Shown here: positions 39,200-47,993 of the stretch, one piece after another
Layout: every line of letters begins with the position of its first letter
How positions within the stretch are numbered: the stretch's first letter is position 1
Program-made: the position numbers and the translations under genes
The notes under the pieces: generated by a model
What the model was told of the DNA's origin: nothing
Database searches by the model: none
What the model saw: the letters and a program-made list of their open reading frames with translations, nothing else
Source: Cytobacillus luteolus
GTDB taxonomy: Bacteria; Bacillota; Bacilli; Bacillales; Bacillaceae_L
Direction: 5' to 3'
DNA: 64,000 nucleotides
Assembly (NCBI RefSeq): GCF_017873715.1
Contig: NZ_JAGGKM010000005.1
Location: 372,001 to 436,000, forward strand

Positions 39200-41938
39200 A
39201 TGAATAATATAAAACTTGAAAAATGGTTACAGGATAAAGGGATTCCTAATGACGGTATGAAACAAATTCAAAATGTAAGACGATCTGAACCATCAAGAAA
39301 AGTGAAGAGCAATGGTAAAAATGTTCCAGGCTTTTATCCCAGTAAAAAAATGGGTCTTACTATACAATTTGAGAGTCATAAGTTAGAGCTTGCTGGAATT
39401 TACGAGAAAGAACACGATCCAAACGTGATTGAATACTATGACCAACCCCCTTCATTTACAATTAGATATCAAGATAAAGAAGGGAAAAATAGAGGGCATA
39501 GATATACCCCAGATTTTTTTGTTATTGAGGAAGATTGGATTGGATGGGAAGAATGGAAGACTGAGCAAGAATTAATTGTTTTATCTCAAAAAAATCCGAA
39601 TAGGTATTCAATAGATGAAAGTGGAAATTGGAGATGTCCACCTGCGGAAAAACACGCAAATGAATGTGGACTATCCTTTAGAATTCGTTCTTCTAAGGAT
39701 ATTGATTGGACATATCAACGAAACATAAGGTTTTTAGAAGATTACTTATTAGAGCAGACCCCAAACATTTGTGATGAAACCTCAAGTATTATAAAGAAGA
39801 TAATTGGAGATAAGCCTTCCATCTCACTTGATGAACTTCTTTCAAATCAAAGCACATTTGATGCGGATGATATTTATACAATGATGGTTTTAGATGAGAT
39901 TTATGCTGATATAACTAGATATTTAATAATTGACTTTGATAAATTTCCTCTATTTCTTAATAAGGAAGCGTTTATTGCCTATCAAAATATGAAAAGTGCA
40001 TCAAACACTCTTCCTTTTAAGCCTATTACCCTTGATATTTCAGTTGGTAATAAGATTCAATGGGATTCTAAGATATGGAGAATTATTAATATAGGAGAAA
40101 GTGTAATCACCCTGCTTAGTCAATTTGATGAACCATCTGAGATTCCAATGGTTGTATTTGAGGACTTAATAATAAAAGGTTCAATATCCGAGATTCAGTT
40201 CAATAATGAGCTGGAAACAGAAGAGGAAATTACAGTGCTAAATATGATTAGGCAAGCTGGTGAAAAAGATTTAGAGGATGCAAATAAAAAATACTTTATT
40301 GTAAAAGGGCTATTAGAAGGAAGAAGTTTATCTGAATATGATATACCAGATAGAACGCTAAGGGATTGGATGAAAAAGTATAAGGATGCAGAAAAGGTTT
40401 ATGGAAATGGTTATGTCGGTTTACTCCCATTGAGGCATCGTCAAGGAAATAGAACACGTAGATTACCCTTAGATGTATTAGAATTAATGGATGAATATAT
40501 CGAAAATGATTTTGAAACAATCATACAAAAGAACAGTCAAACCGTATTCAATGCCTTTAGAGAAAAGTGTATAGCTAAGGGGTATTCTCCTCCAAGTTTT
40601 AAGACATTCTGCAGACGAATTAAAGACCGACCTATAAACTTACAGATAAAGAAAAGAAAGGGAACAAAGGCTGCTTATAATACAGAGCAAGTGTATTATG
40701 AATTATCCCTGACTACTCCTAGACATGGTGATAGACCATTTGAAATATGTCATATTGATCATACCGAGTTAGATATAGAGTTAATTTGTTCCGAAACTGG
40801 TGGAAGTCTTGGGAGACCTTGGATTACCTTCTTAGTAGATGCATTTTCAAGAAGGATTCTTGCCTTCTATTTAACCTTTGATGAACCGAGTTATAGATCA
40901 TGTATGATGGTTTTACGTGAATGTGTTAGAAGATATTCTAGAATGCCCTCTATGATAGTGGTAGATGGAGGGAAGGAATTCCACAGTGTATATTTTGATA
41001 CACTAATCGCAAGGTATAAAGGTAAGAAAATAGTTCGTCCAGGAGCGAAACCAAAGTTTGGTTCGGTTTGTGAAAGACTATTTGGAACTACAAACGAAAT
41101 GTTGATCCATAATTTAATGGGAAACACCCAGATTATGAAAAATGTTAGGCAGATTACTAAAGAGGTGAATCCCAAGAAACATTCGGTATGGAACCTCGAA
41201 GAGTTATATCTTATTTTTATTAAATGGTGTTATGAGGTATATGACACAACTCCGCATAGTTCACTTGGAGAAAGTCCAAGAGAATTATATGTCAGGAGAA
41301 TTGCAAAAACTGGTTCGAGGAAAAATACTTATATTAAATACGATGAAACCTTCAAAATGTTAACCTTGCCAACTACTAAAAAGGGAACTGCTAAAGTTGT
41401 TGTTGGTCAAGGTGTGAAGATAAATTATTTTTATTACTGGGCTGAAGTCTTCCTACATCCTGATGTAGAGGGAGAGAATATTCCTATAAGATATGATCCA
41501 TATAATATTGGGATTGCTTATGCGTATGTTAATAATTACTGGGTGATGCTAAATTCCGAGAATTTTAGTACTTTAGCTAACAGAACAGAGAAAGAATTAA
41601 AAATTGCTACTGCTGAACTTAGAAAAAGGAAAAGACAATTCGGTCAAAAAAAGCAAATTTCAAGCAGCCAAATTGTTAAATTCCTTCAAAGTGCTGAGGA
41701 ATTTGAACAAATGCAATTACAAAAATTGAAAGATAAAGCAGTACAGAGAACATTTAGGGTTATCGAGGGAGGAAATCAAAAACAAGATGATATTGTTATG
41801 AAAAAAAATAATACAAAAGAAGAAAAACAGGAAACAGCAAGCTCAAACAGAGGAAAAAATGAGGTGATAACCCAATTATCTGATGTTGTAAAATTGATGA
41901 AAGAACAGAATTCATTCCAAATATATAAGGAGCTTTAA
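39200..41938 (+). CDS. Fused TnsA-TnsB transposase of a Tn7-like element
   Basis: 912 aa. The N-terminal 130 residues are a TnsA-like endonuclease: E63 region FESHKLELAGIYEKEHDPNV, D105 in TPDFFV, and E118-W-K120, which cut the 5' strand at transposon ends. The rest is TnsB: a helix-turn-helix region (about 350-480), then the DDE catalytic core D520 (HIDHTELD), D589 (VVDGGKEF) and E625 (VCERLFG), spacing DD(35)E. A fused protein would couple both cuts in one polypeptide, as in some CAST and Firmicutes Tn7-like elements. All catalytic residues are intact. RBS is weak (AAGGATGGTG). Confidence 0.9.
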   Translation: MNNIKLEKWLQDKGIPNDGMKQIQNVRRSEPSRKVKSNGKNVPGFYPSKKMGLTIQFESHKLELAGIYEKEHDPNVIEYYDQPPSFTIRYQDKEGKNRGHRYTPDFFVIEEDWIGWEEWKTEQELIVLSQKNPNRYSIDESGNWRCPPAEKHANECGLSFRIRSSKDIDWTYQRNIRFLEDYLLEQTPNICDETSSIIKKIIGDKPSISLDELLSNQSTFDADDIYTMMVLDEIYADITRYLIIDFDKFPLFLNKEAFIAYQNMKSASNTLPFKPITLDISVGNKIQWDSKIWRIINIGESVITLLSQFDEPSEIPMVVFEDLIIKGSISEIQFNNELETEEEITVLNMIRQAGEKDLEDANKKYFIVKGLLEGRSLSEYDIPDRTLRDWMKKYKDAEKVYGNGYVGLLPLRHRQGNRTRRLPLDVLELMDEYIENDFETIIQKNSQTVFNAFREKCIAKGYSPPSFKTFCRRIKDRPINLQIKKRKGTKAAYNTEQVYYELSLTTPRHGDRPFEICHIDHTELDIELICSETGGSLGRPWITFLVDAFSRRILAFYLTFDEPSYRSCMMVLRECVRRYSRMPSMIVVDGGKEFHSVYFDTLIARYKGKKIVRPGAKPKFGSVCERLFGTTNEMLIHNLMGNTQIMKNVRQITKEVNPKKHSVWNLEELYLIFIKWCYEVYDTTPHSSLGESPRELYVRRIAKTGSRKNTYIKYDETFKMLTLPTTKKGTAKVVVGQGVKINYFYYWAEVFLHPDVEGENIPIRYDPYNIGIAYAYVNNYWVMLNSENFSTLANRTEKELKIATAELRKRKRQFGQKKQISSSQIVKFLQSAEEFEQMQLQKLKDKAVQRTFRVIEGGNQKQDDIVMKKNNTKEEKQETASSNRGKNEVITQLSDVVKLMKEQNSFQIYKEL

Positions 41939-41940
41939 TA

Positions 41941-43098
41941 ATGATGGAAAGGTTATTTCCGGAAGAGTTGTTAAACAGTACTCCAGCCGAAAAATCAAAC
42001 TATTTTAAAATGCTAACTGTATCGCATCCTGCTTTCGAAGAAGCATATAACGATTTACTCGACCGAATTTATAGAGGAACTGAAAATTCTATTATCTTAG
42101 TCTATGGACCAACCGGTGCAGGGAAGTCAACATTAATTAAAAAGGTTAAGGAAAAGATCATTAAAGACAACTTATCCGTATTAGACAAGGATAAAGGATT
42201 GATACCATATTTGGCCGTAGAATCAGTGCCTCCAGACTCAGGAAGTTTTGATTGGAAAGATTTTTATTATCGTGCCCTTATAGAAGCAAATGAGCAATTA
42301 ATTGATTATAAAATTCTACTAGAAAATAAGAATATGGATAAGAAGGTTAAGGATGAAAACAGGTCGGCTCTAAGAAGATCATTAGAGAATGTACTAATTT
42401 ATAGGAAACCTAAAGCATTTATTATAGATGAGGCTCAGCATATAACCATGACTATAAGTGGAAGGAATCTTAGGAACCAAGTTAACATATTAAAGTCACT
42501 GGGGAATATCACTAAGGTTCCAATCATTTTGACAGGAACTTATGATTTACTAGCATATCGTGATTTAAACGGTCAAACGATAAGAAGAGGTACGGATATA
42601 GAGCTTAGAAGGTACCAAGCTAATAACCAAAGTGACATCGAATCATTTATTAATGTTCTTTTAGCTTTTCAGAAGCACTTACCATTAGAATTAGAACCAA
42701 ATTTAATTGATTATTGGGATTACTTTTACAGTAGGACAATAGGTTGTGTTGGTATTCTCAAAGATTGGTTGTACCTTACTCTTCAGTCTAGTTTAAGAGC
42801 TAACCCATTAACAAAAACCCTTGAATTAACGGACTTCAAGAGATATGAACTATCTTCGGAAAGGTGTATGAAACTGCTCACTGAAGCATCTTATGGTGAA
42901 AGTAAACTTAAAGTCAGTGATGCCGCAGATTTGGAGTTATATCAAAAACTGGGTCTAGTCCAAATTGAACAAGAGAATGAAGTGACCGTTGATGAAAATG
43001 TTAAAAAAAGAAATAAAAGTAATAAAAAGGGTCGACCAGTTGGGCAAAGAAAACCAAAGAGAGATCAAGTAGGTAATACTATGGCAGATGCACAATAA
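41941..43098 (+). CDS. tnsC: TnsC-like AAA+ ATPase
   Basis: 385 aa. AAA+ regulator that bridges the target selector and transposase. Walker A is GPTGAGKS (residues 56-63) and Walker B is IIDEAQH (161-167); a sensor segment PIILTGTYDLL and an arginine cluster follow. The basic C terminus (KKRNKSNKKGRPVGQRKPKRD) may contact DNA. It begins 2 nt after the tnsAB stop, with AAGGAGC upstream inside tnsAB, so translation is coupled. Confidence 0.9.
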   Translation: MMERLFPEELLNSTPAEKSNYFKMLTVSHPAFEEAYNDLLDRIYRGTENSIILVYGPTGAGKSTLIKKVKEKIIKDNLSVLDKDKGLIPYLAVESVPPDSGSFDWKDFYYRALIEANEQLIDYKILLENKNMDKKVKDENRSALRRSLENVLIYRKPKAFIIDEAQHITMTISGRNLRNQVNILKSLGNITKVPIILTGTYDLLAYRDLNGQTIRRGTDIELRRYQANNQSDIESFINVLLAFQKHLPLELEPNLIDYWDYFYSRTIGCVGILKDWLYLTLQSSLRANPLTKTLELTDFKRYELSSERCMKLLTEASYGESKLKVSDAADLELYQKLGLVQIEQENEVTVDENVKKRNKSNKKGRPVGQRKPKRDQVGNTMADAQ

Positions 43099-43116
43099 GT
43101 TTTAAGGGAGGAAGCA

Positions 43117-44484
43117 ATGGAGAGAAATTATCAGGGCATTAAGAAAAGAAGTGCTTTTTTTAACATTCCTGCTATAGGTGTCTATACAAAGGATATTGAA
43201 TGCCTTACAAGTTATATATCTCGCCTTTGTGAATTGCATAATATTACTGTAGGTGTTTTTGTTGAAAAAGTAATCTTCCCTCAAACTCCAAAACAAAAGT
43301 TACTTTCAAAAACAGGTAATCACTTTGGTAAAAAGTCGGCTGCATTAAATAATTCGCATGCTTCTGCAAAAGAAATAGTCAGGATAATAAAGATATTGAC
43401 AGGAAATAAAATTGTTAACTTACTAACACTAGTAGACTATAATTCGGTATTTTCTAAATTTGAGCTAGATGGGGTAAAAAAATGGTGTCCTCGCTGTCTG
43501 GAGGATTGGGAAAAGTCTCGTGAACCTCTGTATTCGAAGTTATTATGGTGTTTTAAGGAAGTTAAGGTTTGTATAGAACATAGGTGTATGTTACTCTCAA
43601 GTTGTTTTAAATGCGATACTCTTCAATTACCTATTCATGCAAAAGGGCGAGAAGGATATTGTCAAAAGTGCCAAGTATTTCTGGGAGAAGGAGCGGCAAA
43701 CTCTCTTACTAAAGAAGATGATTGTTTTCTATGGAATGAATGGCTTGTAAAGAACATTGGTGAACTAATATCTTTAGACACTATGGAAAGAAAAGTCATT
43801 AAAAACAACAAAGACTCAATTCATACATTTCTTAATGAAATAAAGGAAAGAACTGGATTAACTAAAAATTTAATTGCCAAGGAGGGGAAATTTGACCCAG
43901 GGAATTTTTGTTACTGGCAAAGAGGTGAAACCAAACCTAGTTTATTAAGTCTTTCAAGGTTGTGTTATATGACTAACACATCTCTCTTGGATTATTTTAC
44001 AGAACAATACCTATTGAAACCACCATTGAAGAGATTACCAAAGTACTTAGAATCCCCCAAAAACGTAAATAAGAGTAAATATAAGGATGAAGAGTTGAAA
44101 AAAATTCTTAAAATTATAATCGCGGAGAATGTTTCTGAACCACCCTCACTATCACAAGTGGCAAGGTCATTGGGTTATAAAAAACCTGAAACTATTAAAC
44201 TTAGGTTCCCTCAAGAGTGCGATATAATAATAGATAGATACCAGTCACATAGGGCTAAAGCGACTAAAGAAAAGAGAATAAACATAAAAAATGATATACG
44301 GAGAACTATATTGGAACTAATTGATCAGAATATATATCCATCATATACAAGTGTTGGTGAATCACTAAAAAATCCATCTCTATTTAGGAATAATATCTAC
44401 AAAGAAATGGTTAAGGAAATTTTTAATGAGCTAAATATCATTCCAAGACCAAGATATTATGGTGGATCTAGGAGCATGAATTAA
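43117..44484 (+). CDS. tniQ: TniQ/TnsD-family target-selection protein (second copy)
   Basis: 455 aa. TniQ motif YTKDIECLTSYISRLCELH near the N terminus (in part LTSYISRLCELH), zinc ligands in KKWCPRCLEDW and SSCFKCDTLQL...GYCQKCQVFLG, then C-terminal helix-turn-helix units (FCYWQRGETKPSLL, SLSQVARSLGYKKPETIKLRF). It parallels the first TniQ in length and domain order but is clearly diverged. Two selectors in one operon suggest two target modes. RBS AAGGGAGGAAG. Confidence 0.88.
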   Translation: MERNYQGIKKRSAFFNIPAIGVYTKDIECLTSYISRLCELHNITVGVFVEKVIFPQTPKQKLLSKTGNHFGKKSAALNNSHASAKEIVRIIKILTGNKIVNLLTLVDYNSVFSKFELDGVKKWCPRCLEDWEKSREPLYSKLLWCFKEVKVCIEHRCMLLSSCFKCDTLQLPIHAKGREGYCQKCQVFLGEGAANSLTKEDDCFLWNEWLVKNIGELISLDTMERKVIKNNKDSIHTFLNEIKERTGLTKNLIAKEGKFDPGNFCYWQRGETKPSLLSLSRLCYMTNTSLLDYFTEQYLLKPPLKRLPKYLESPKNVNKSKYKDEELKKILKIIIAENVSEPPSLSQVARSLGYKKPETIKLRFPQECDIIIDRYQSHRAKATKEKRINIKNDIRRTILELIDQNIYPSYTSVGESLKNPSLFRNNIYKEMVKEIFNELNIIPRPRYYGGSRSMN

Positions 44485-44503
44485 TCTTAATAAAGTTTAA
44501 ATG

Positions 44504-44546
44504 AATAATAAGTATGGAATCCAATCGAGAGGACATACTTATTATT
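44504..44546 (+). terminator. Perfect 13-bp inverted repeat after the Tn7-like operon
   Basis: AATAATAAGTATG (44504-44516) and CATACTTATTATT (44534-44546), 17-nt loop. It probably ends the operon, although the T-run after it is poor. Confidence 0.6.
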
Positions 44547-44613
44547 CGTTTAACAACCAAAGTTATGAATTATTTCTGAAGGATGGAATCTTTATGTAAC
44601 ATCTAACTTACCC

Positions 44614-44800
44614 AAATTACTGCCTAAAATAAAATAATGGTTCCATATTATTGCCTAAAGTACAAAGTTAGGTGAGTTTTTGGAAACGTAGTGTATGTTA
44701 TTTTGCTAAAAAACAATGAAGTTTAGGAATTTATGATACAGGCATCTCTTGCAACATAAGGGTTGGCAATATTATGGGTAATAAAATGGCAAAAATATAG
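44614..44800. repeat. Candidate transposase-binding repeats right of the Tn7-like operon
   Basis: AAATTACTGCCTAAAATA starts at 44614 and ATATTATTGCCTAAAGTA at 44645, 31 bp apart. GGCAATATTATGG near 44765 and GGCAAAAATATAG near 44789 read the other way. Similar ACTGCC sequences sit left of the operon at 37505-37518 and 37527-37545. They may be TnsB sites at the element ends. The orientations are not yet consistent, so the boundaries are not defined. Confidence 0.3.
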
Positions 44801-44817
44801 TTCAAGTGACATCTTTT

Positions 44818-45225
44818 TTAGATTTGGAAAAATTTATCTTCGAAACTTAGTTTTTTTCTTAAACTTTCCACACTATACTTGCCATTACGCGGAGTGACCT
44901 TCTCGTAATTATCCAATATCCACAAAGCTCTATTTCTCTTTTTATCAACTCTAAGATAGACGGATATATTCTTAAGAATGTATAACACCATTTCTTTGTT
45001 TTTAATAGTTAAAGTGAAGGAATCCTTATGGCGCTCAGGGTTGTAATTTTTCTTACTCGAAATGGCTCCTCCAGTTAAACTCTGAATATAAAGTAATAGC
45101 TCACAATCGGTTGATGCAATTGTTATACAAGGTCTACGATGTTCACATTTATGTATTCTAGTAAGTGTTATCGTTCCTTCACCGTCAATTATCCCTGCTA
45201 AATATGCTGCCTACCAATTCTGCAT
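44818..45225 (-). pseudogene. LAGLIDADG homing endonuclease, broken by an early stop
   Basis: From ATG 45225 (RBS GAGGATG) the frame reads M-Q-N-W-stop (TAG at 45211-45213) then continues open for 130 codons to the TAA at 44818. The continuation starts AAYLAGIIDGEGTITLTR, a clear LAGLIDADG motif. Later segments LLLYIQSLTGGAISSKKNY and ALWILDNY match the single-motif endonuclease fold that works as a homodimer. No intron is visible around it. It seems a free-standing remnant, unless suppressed or mis-sequenced. Confidence 0.75.
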
Positions 45226-45400
45226 CTTAAACACATCCTCACTATTATCATTAAAAGTGGAACAAATGTTCTTGTATTGATTATACTTCTACTACATGGA
45301 AATTTCTATTTCATTTTTTTAATACTTTTTTAATAATTTCATAATCCGCTTATAAGACCTCCTGGGCATAATAGCCTTAGATAACAAGGGAGGGATTAGG

Positions 45401-46321
45401 ATGAACAAACAAACTGTGGTCGAGTTGATAAATGTTAAAAAACGAATTGGAAAAAGTGAGATTATTAAAGGCATTTCACTTAAGGTGTATCCAGGAGAAG
45501 TATTTGGTTTTTTAGGGTCAAATGGCGCTGGTAAAACAACAACGATTAGAATGATGGTCGGTTTAATGGATATAACAGAGGGAGAGATTTTGATAAATGA
45601 TTTAAGTATCAAGAGCAACTTCGAAAAAGCGATAGCTCATGTAGGAGGAATCATTGAAAATCCTGAAATGTATAAATTTATGTCTGGATACGATAATCTT
45701 GTTCATTACGCTAGAATGGCACCGACTAGGATATCACAAGAACGAATGAATGAAATTGTAAACCTAGTGGGACTGGAAAAAAGCATTATGAAGAAAGTTG
45801 GAAGCTACTCATTGGGGATGCGTCAAAGATTAGGGCTAGCTCAAGCTCTTCTCCATTCGCCTAAACTTTTAATTTTGGATGAGCCTACTAATGGACTAGA
45901 TCCAGCGGGTATAAGAGAGATTCGAAATTACATCAGACGCATTGCTCATGAGGAAAACATAGCTGTGTTTGTCTCAAGTCACCTTTTATCAGAAATGCAA
46001 TTGATGTGTGACCGCATCGGAATTATACAGCATGGAAAGTTAATTAGTGTTGAAACTGTTGGGGATTTCGTAGGTTCTTCGGTAAAGGAGAACACAAGTT
46101 TTTACGTAAAAGAAGTGAAAAAGGCAGCGGAAATCATTAAGTCAAACTTTGAAAAATTGGATGTGAAAAAAGGACAAGACTTTGTTAGCTTAACGGTCGA
46201 AAAGGATCAAATAGCAGATATAAATGAGGTATTGGTAAAAAACAATATCAAGGTCTATGGAATCACATCGACCCAAACAACCTTAGAGGAAAAGTTCTTA
46301 GAAATAACGGAGGGGAAATAG
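45401..46321 (+). CDS. ABC transporter ATP-binding protein (BcrA-like)
   Basis: 306 aa. Walker A GSNGAGKTTT, signature YSLGMRQRLGLAQAL, Walker B LLILDEPTNGLDPAG and a switch histidine in VSSHLLSEM. The C-terminal extension of about 90 aa is typical of ATPases for ABC-2 exporters of peptide antibiotics. RBS AGGGAGGG. The permease gene follows with no gap, and a two-component system comes next, a common set for antimicrobial-peptide sensing and resistance. Confidence 0.92.
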   Translation: MNKQTVVELINVKKRIGKSEIIKGISLKVYPGEVFGFLGSNGAGKTTTIRMMVGLMDITEGEILINDLSIKSNFEKAIAHVGGIIENPEMYKFMSGYDNLVHYARMAPTRISQERMNEIVNLVGLEKSIMKKVGSYSLGMRQRLGLAQALLHSPKLLILDEPTNGLDPAGIREIRNYIRRIAHEENIAVFVSSHLLSEMQLMCDRIGIIQHGKLISVETVGDFVGSSVKENTSFYVKEVKKAAEIIKSNFEKLDVKKGQDFVSLTVEKDQIADINEVLVKNNIKVYGITSTQTTLEEKFLEITEGK

Positions 46322-47272
46322 ATGACGACATTACTGAATTTGATAAGAAATGAAAACATGAAGCTGTATAAACGAACAGGAACATGGGTAATGGTTGGAA
46401 TCATTGTGTTAGTTGTTTTAGGCTTGGGTTTATTTTCGAAGTTTGTTTTAGATTCAACGATTAATACAAACTGGAAAGAGGAACTAATTGCGGAAAATGA
46501 ACAATTACAACAAACTGTTGCTGCAAGCCCATTAATGGGAGTTGGTGAGAATTACGTAAAGCAACAGATTGAAATCAATAATTATCGAATTGAAAACGAT
46601 ATTCCTCCAGTTCATTCCGAATCATTATGGGGTTTCATGATTGATACAACAAACTTTACAGGATTGGCTGCATTATTTACGATTGTTATTGCTGCAGGGA
46701 TTGTAGCTAGTGAATTTTCATGGGGAACAATTAAGCTACTATTAATAAGACCAGTAAGTCGCTCAAAAGTTCTGTTATCAAAGTATATATCAACCCTTTT
46801 ATTTGCATTTTTTAACTTAGGCTTATTATTTGGTTTCTCATTTATTGTTGGTAGTTTGTTGTTTGGTTTTGAAGGAGCTGAACAACCCTATTTAGTTTAT
46901 ACTGATGGTACAGTGATTGAAAAGAATATGATTACCCATATTATTAGTCTCTTAGGCATCAATAGTATCGACCTTCTTATGATGGCAACATTGGCCTTTA
47001 TGATCTCAACTGTGTTTCGTAGTAGCTCCTTGGCTATTGGTATTTCAATTTTTCTAATGTTTACTGGACCTCAAATCGTACAATTATTAAGTAAGTATGA
47101 GTGGGTTAAGTATGTTTTATTTGCCAATACTAATTTTCAACAGTATTTTAACGGGATTCCATTGGTAGAGGGGATGAGCATTACCTTCTCTATTATTGTA
47201 TTATGTGTATACTATGTTGGCTTCATTGCACTTACATGGATTATCTTTAAAAAGCGTGATGTAGCAGCATAA
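46322..47272 (+). CDS. ABC-2-type permease
   Basis: 316 aa. Six hydrophobic segments; the first is near residues 20-42, and a long polar loop (about 43-110) lies before the second, the ABC-2 layout. Conserved VASEFSWGTIKLLLIRPVSR near residue 135 is the coupling region seen in BcrB/NatB-like permeases. The ATG touches the stop of the ATPase gene; RBS CGGAGGGG is inside that gene. The product forms the membrane channel of the exporter. Confidence 0.9.
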   Translation: MTTLLNLIRNENMKLYKRTGTWVMVGIIVLVVLGLGLFSKFVLDSTINTNWKEELIAENEQLQQTVAASPLMGVGENYVKQQIEINNYRIENDIPPVHSESLWGFMIDTTNFTGLAALFTIVIAAGIVASEFSWGTIKLLLIRPVSRSKVLLSKYISTLLFAFFNLGLLFGFSFIVGSLLFGFEGAEQPYLVYTDGTVIEKNMITHIISLLGINSIDLLMMATLAFMISTVFRSSSLAIGISIFLMFTGPQIVQLLSKYEWVKYVLFANTNFQQYFNGIPLVEGMSITFSIIVLCVYYVGFIALTWIIFKKRDVAA

Positions 47273-47292
47273 AATGAACAAAGGCGGTCTTT

Positions 47293-47993
47293 ATGGATAA
47301 TGAAAAAATACTAATTGTAGAAGATGAAATAGAACTTGGGGAGCTAGTAAGAGATTACCTGTTAGTAGAAGGCTATCAGGTAATACTTGCCCATGATGGG
47401 GAGGAAGGAATTCGAAAGTTTCACGAAAATCAACCGATCATGGCAGTCCTTGATATTATGCTCCCAAAACTTGATGGGATTGAGATTTGTCGTAGGATCA
47501 GGCAAGAATCTACTATTCCCATTCTAATGATGAGTGCAAAGAAAAGTGAAACAGATAAAATCATTGGTCTTGGTATGGGGGCTGATGATTATATTACCAA
47601 GCCATTTAGTCCTGGGGAGTTAGTGGCGAGAATCAAAGCACATCTTCGTCGATTTCAGACATTTTCATGGCAAAAAGAAGCGACCACTCATATCGTCCAG
47701 TTTGGAGATTTAAAATTAGATAATAAAAGGTTCGAGGTTTTTGTAAGAGGGGAGAAGGTAGATTTATCAGCAAAAGAATTTCAGTTGCTTCATCTACTTG
47801 TTTTAAATAGAGGACAAGTCTTCTCTAAGGAGCAAATATATGAAAAATTTGGGGCTATGGCCACTTCGGAGATTTAAATACTGTGACTGTTTATATTCGA
47901 AAAATCAGAGAGAAAATTGAAGTCGATTCATCAAATCCACAGTATCTTCAAACGGTATGGGGAATTGGCTATAAATTTAATGATTCGTTATGA
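47293..47993 (+). pseudogene. OmpR-type response regulator with a one-base frameshift
   Basis: The receiver domain is intact (ILIVEDEIE, phospho-acceptor in AVLDIMLPKLDG, MMSAKKS, KPFSPGELV). The winged-helix domain starts normally (LSAKEFQLLHLLV), but the frame ends at 47877 after IYEKFGAMATSEI. Adding one A to the five-A run at 47843-47847 restores IYEKIWGYGHFGDLNTVTVY and continues to TGA 47993, giving 233 aa with the usual C terminus QTVWGIGYKF. Either a real loss of DNA-binding function or a sequencing error. Confidence 0.85.

Noticed and set aside
37809-44484. CRISPR-associated transposon (CAST)
   Set aside because: TnsAB, TnsC and two TniQ fit, but no cas gene or repeat array is found in the window. 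Only a Tn7-like element can be claimed.
14071-45225. Genomic island bounded by direct repeats of the tmRNA 3' end
   Set aside because: The ssrA 3' end is a common integration site, but I saw no second copy of CCGTCTCCACCA in the window and no tyrosine integrase.
45319-45618. Minus-strand open frame opposite the ABC ATPase start
   Set aside because: Antisense to a clear ABC ATPase gene, no RBS or motif.
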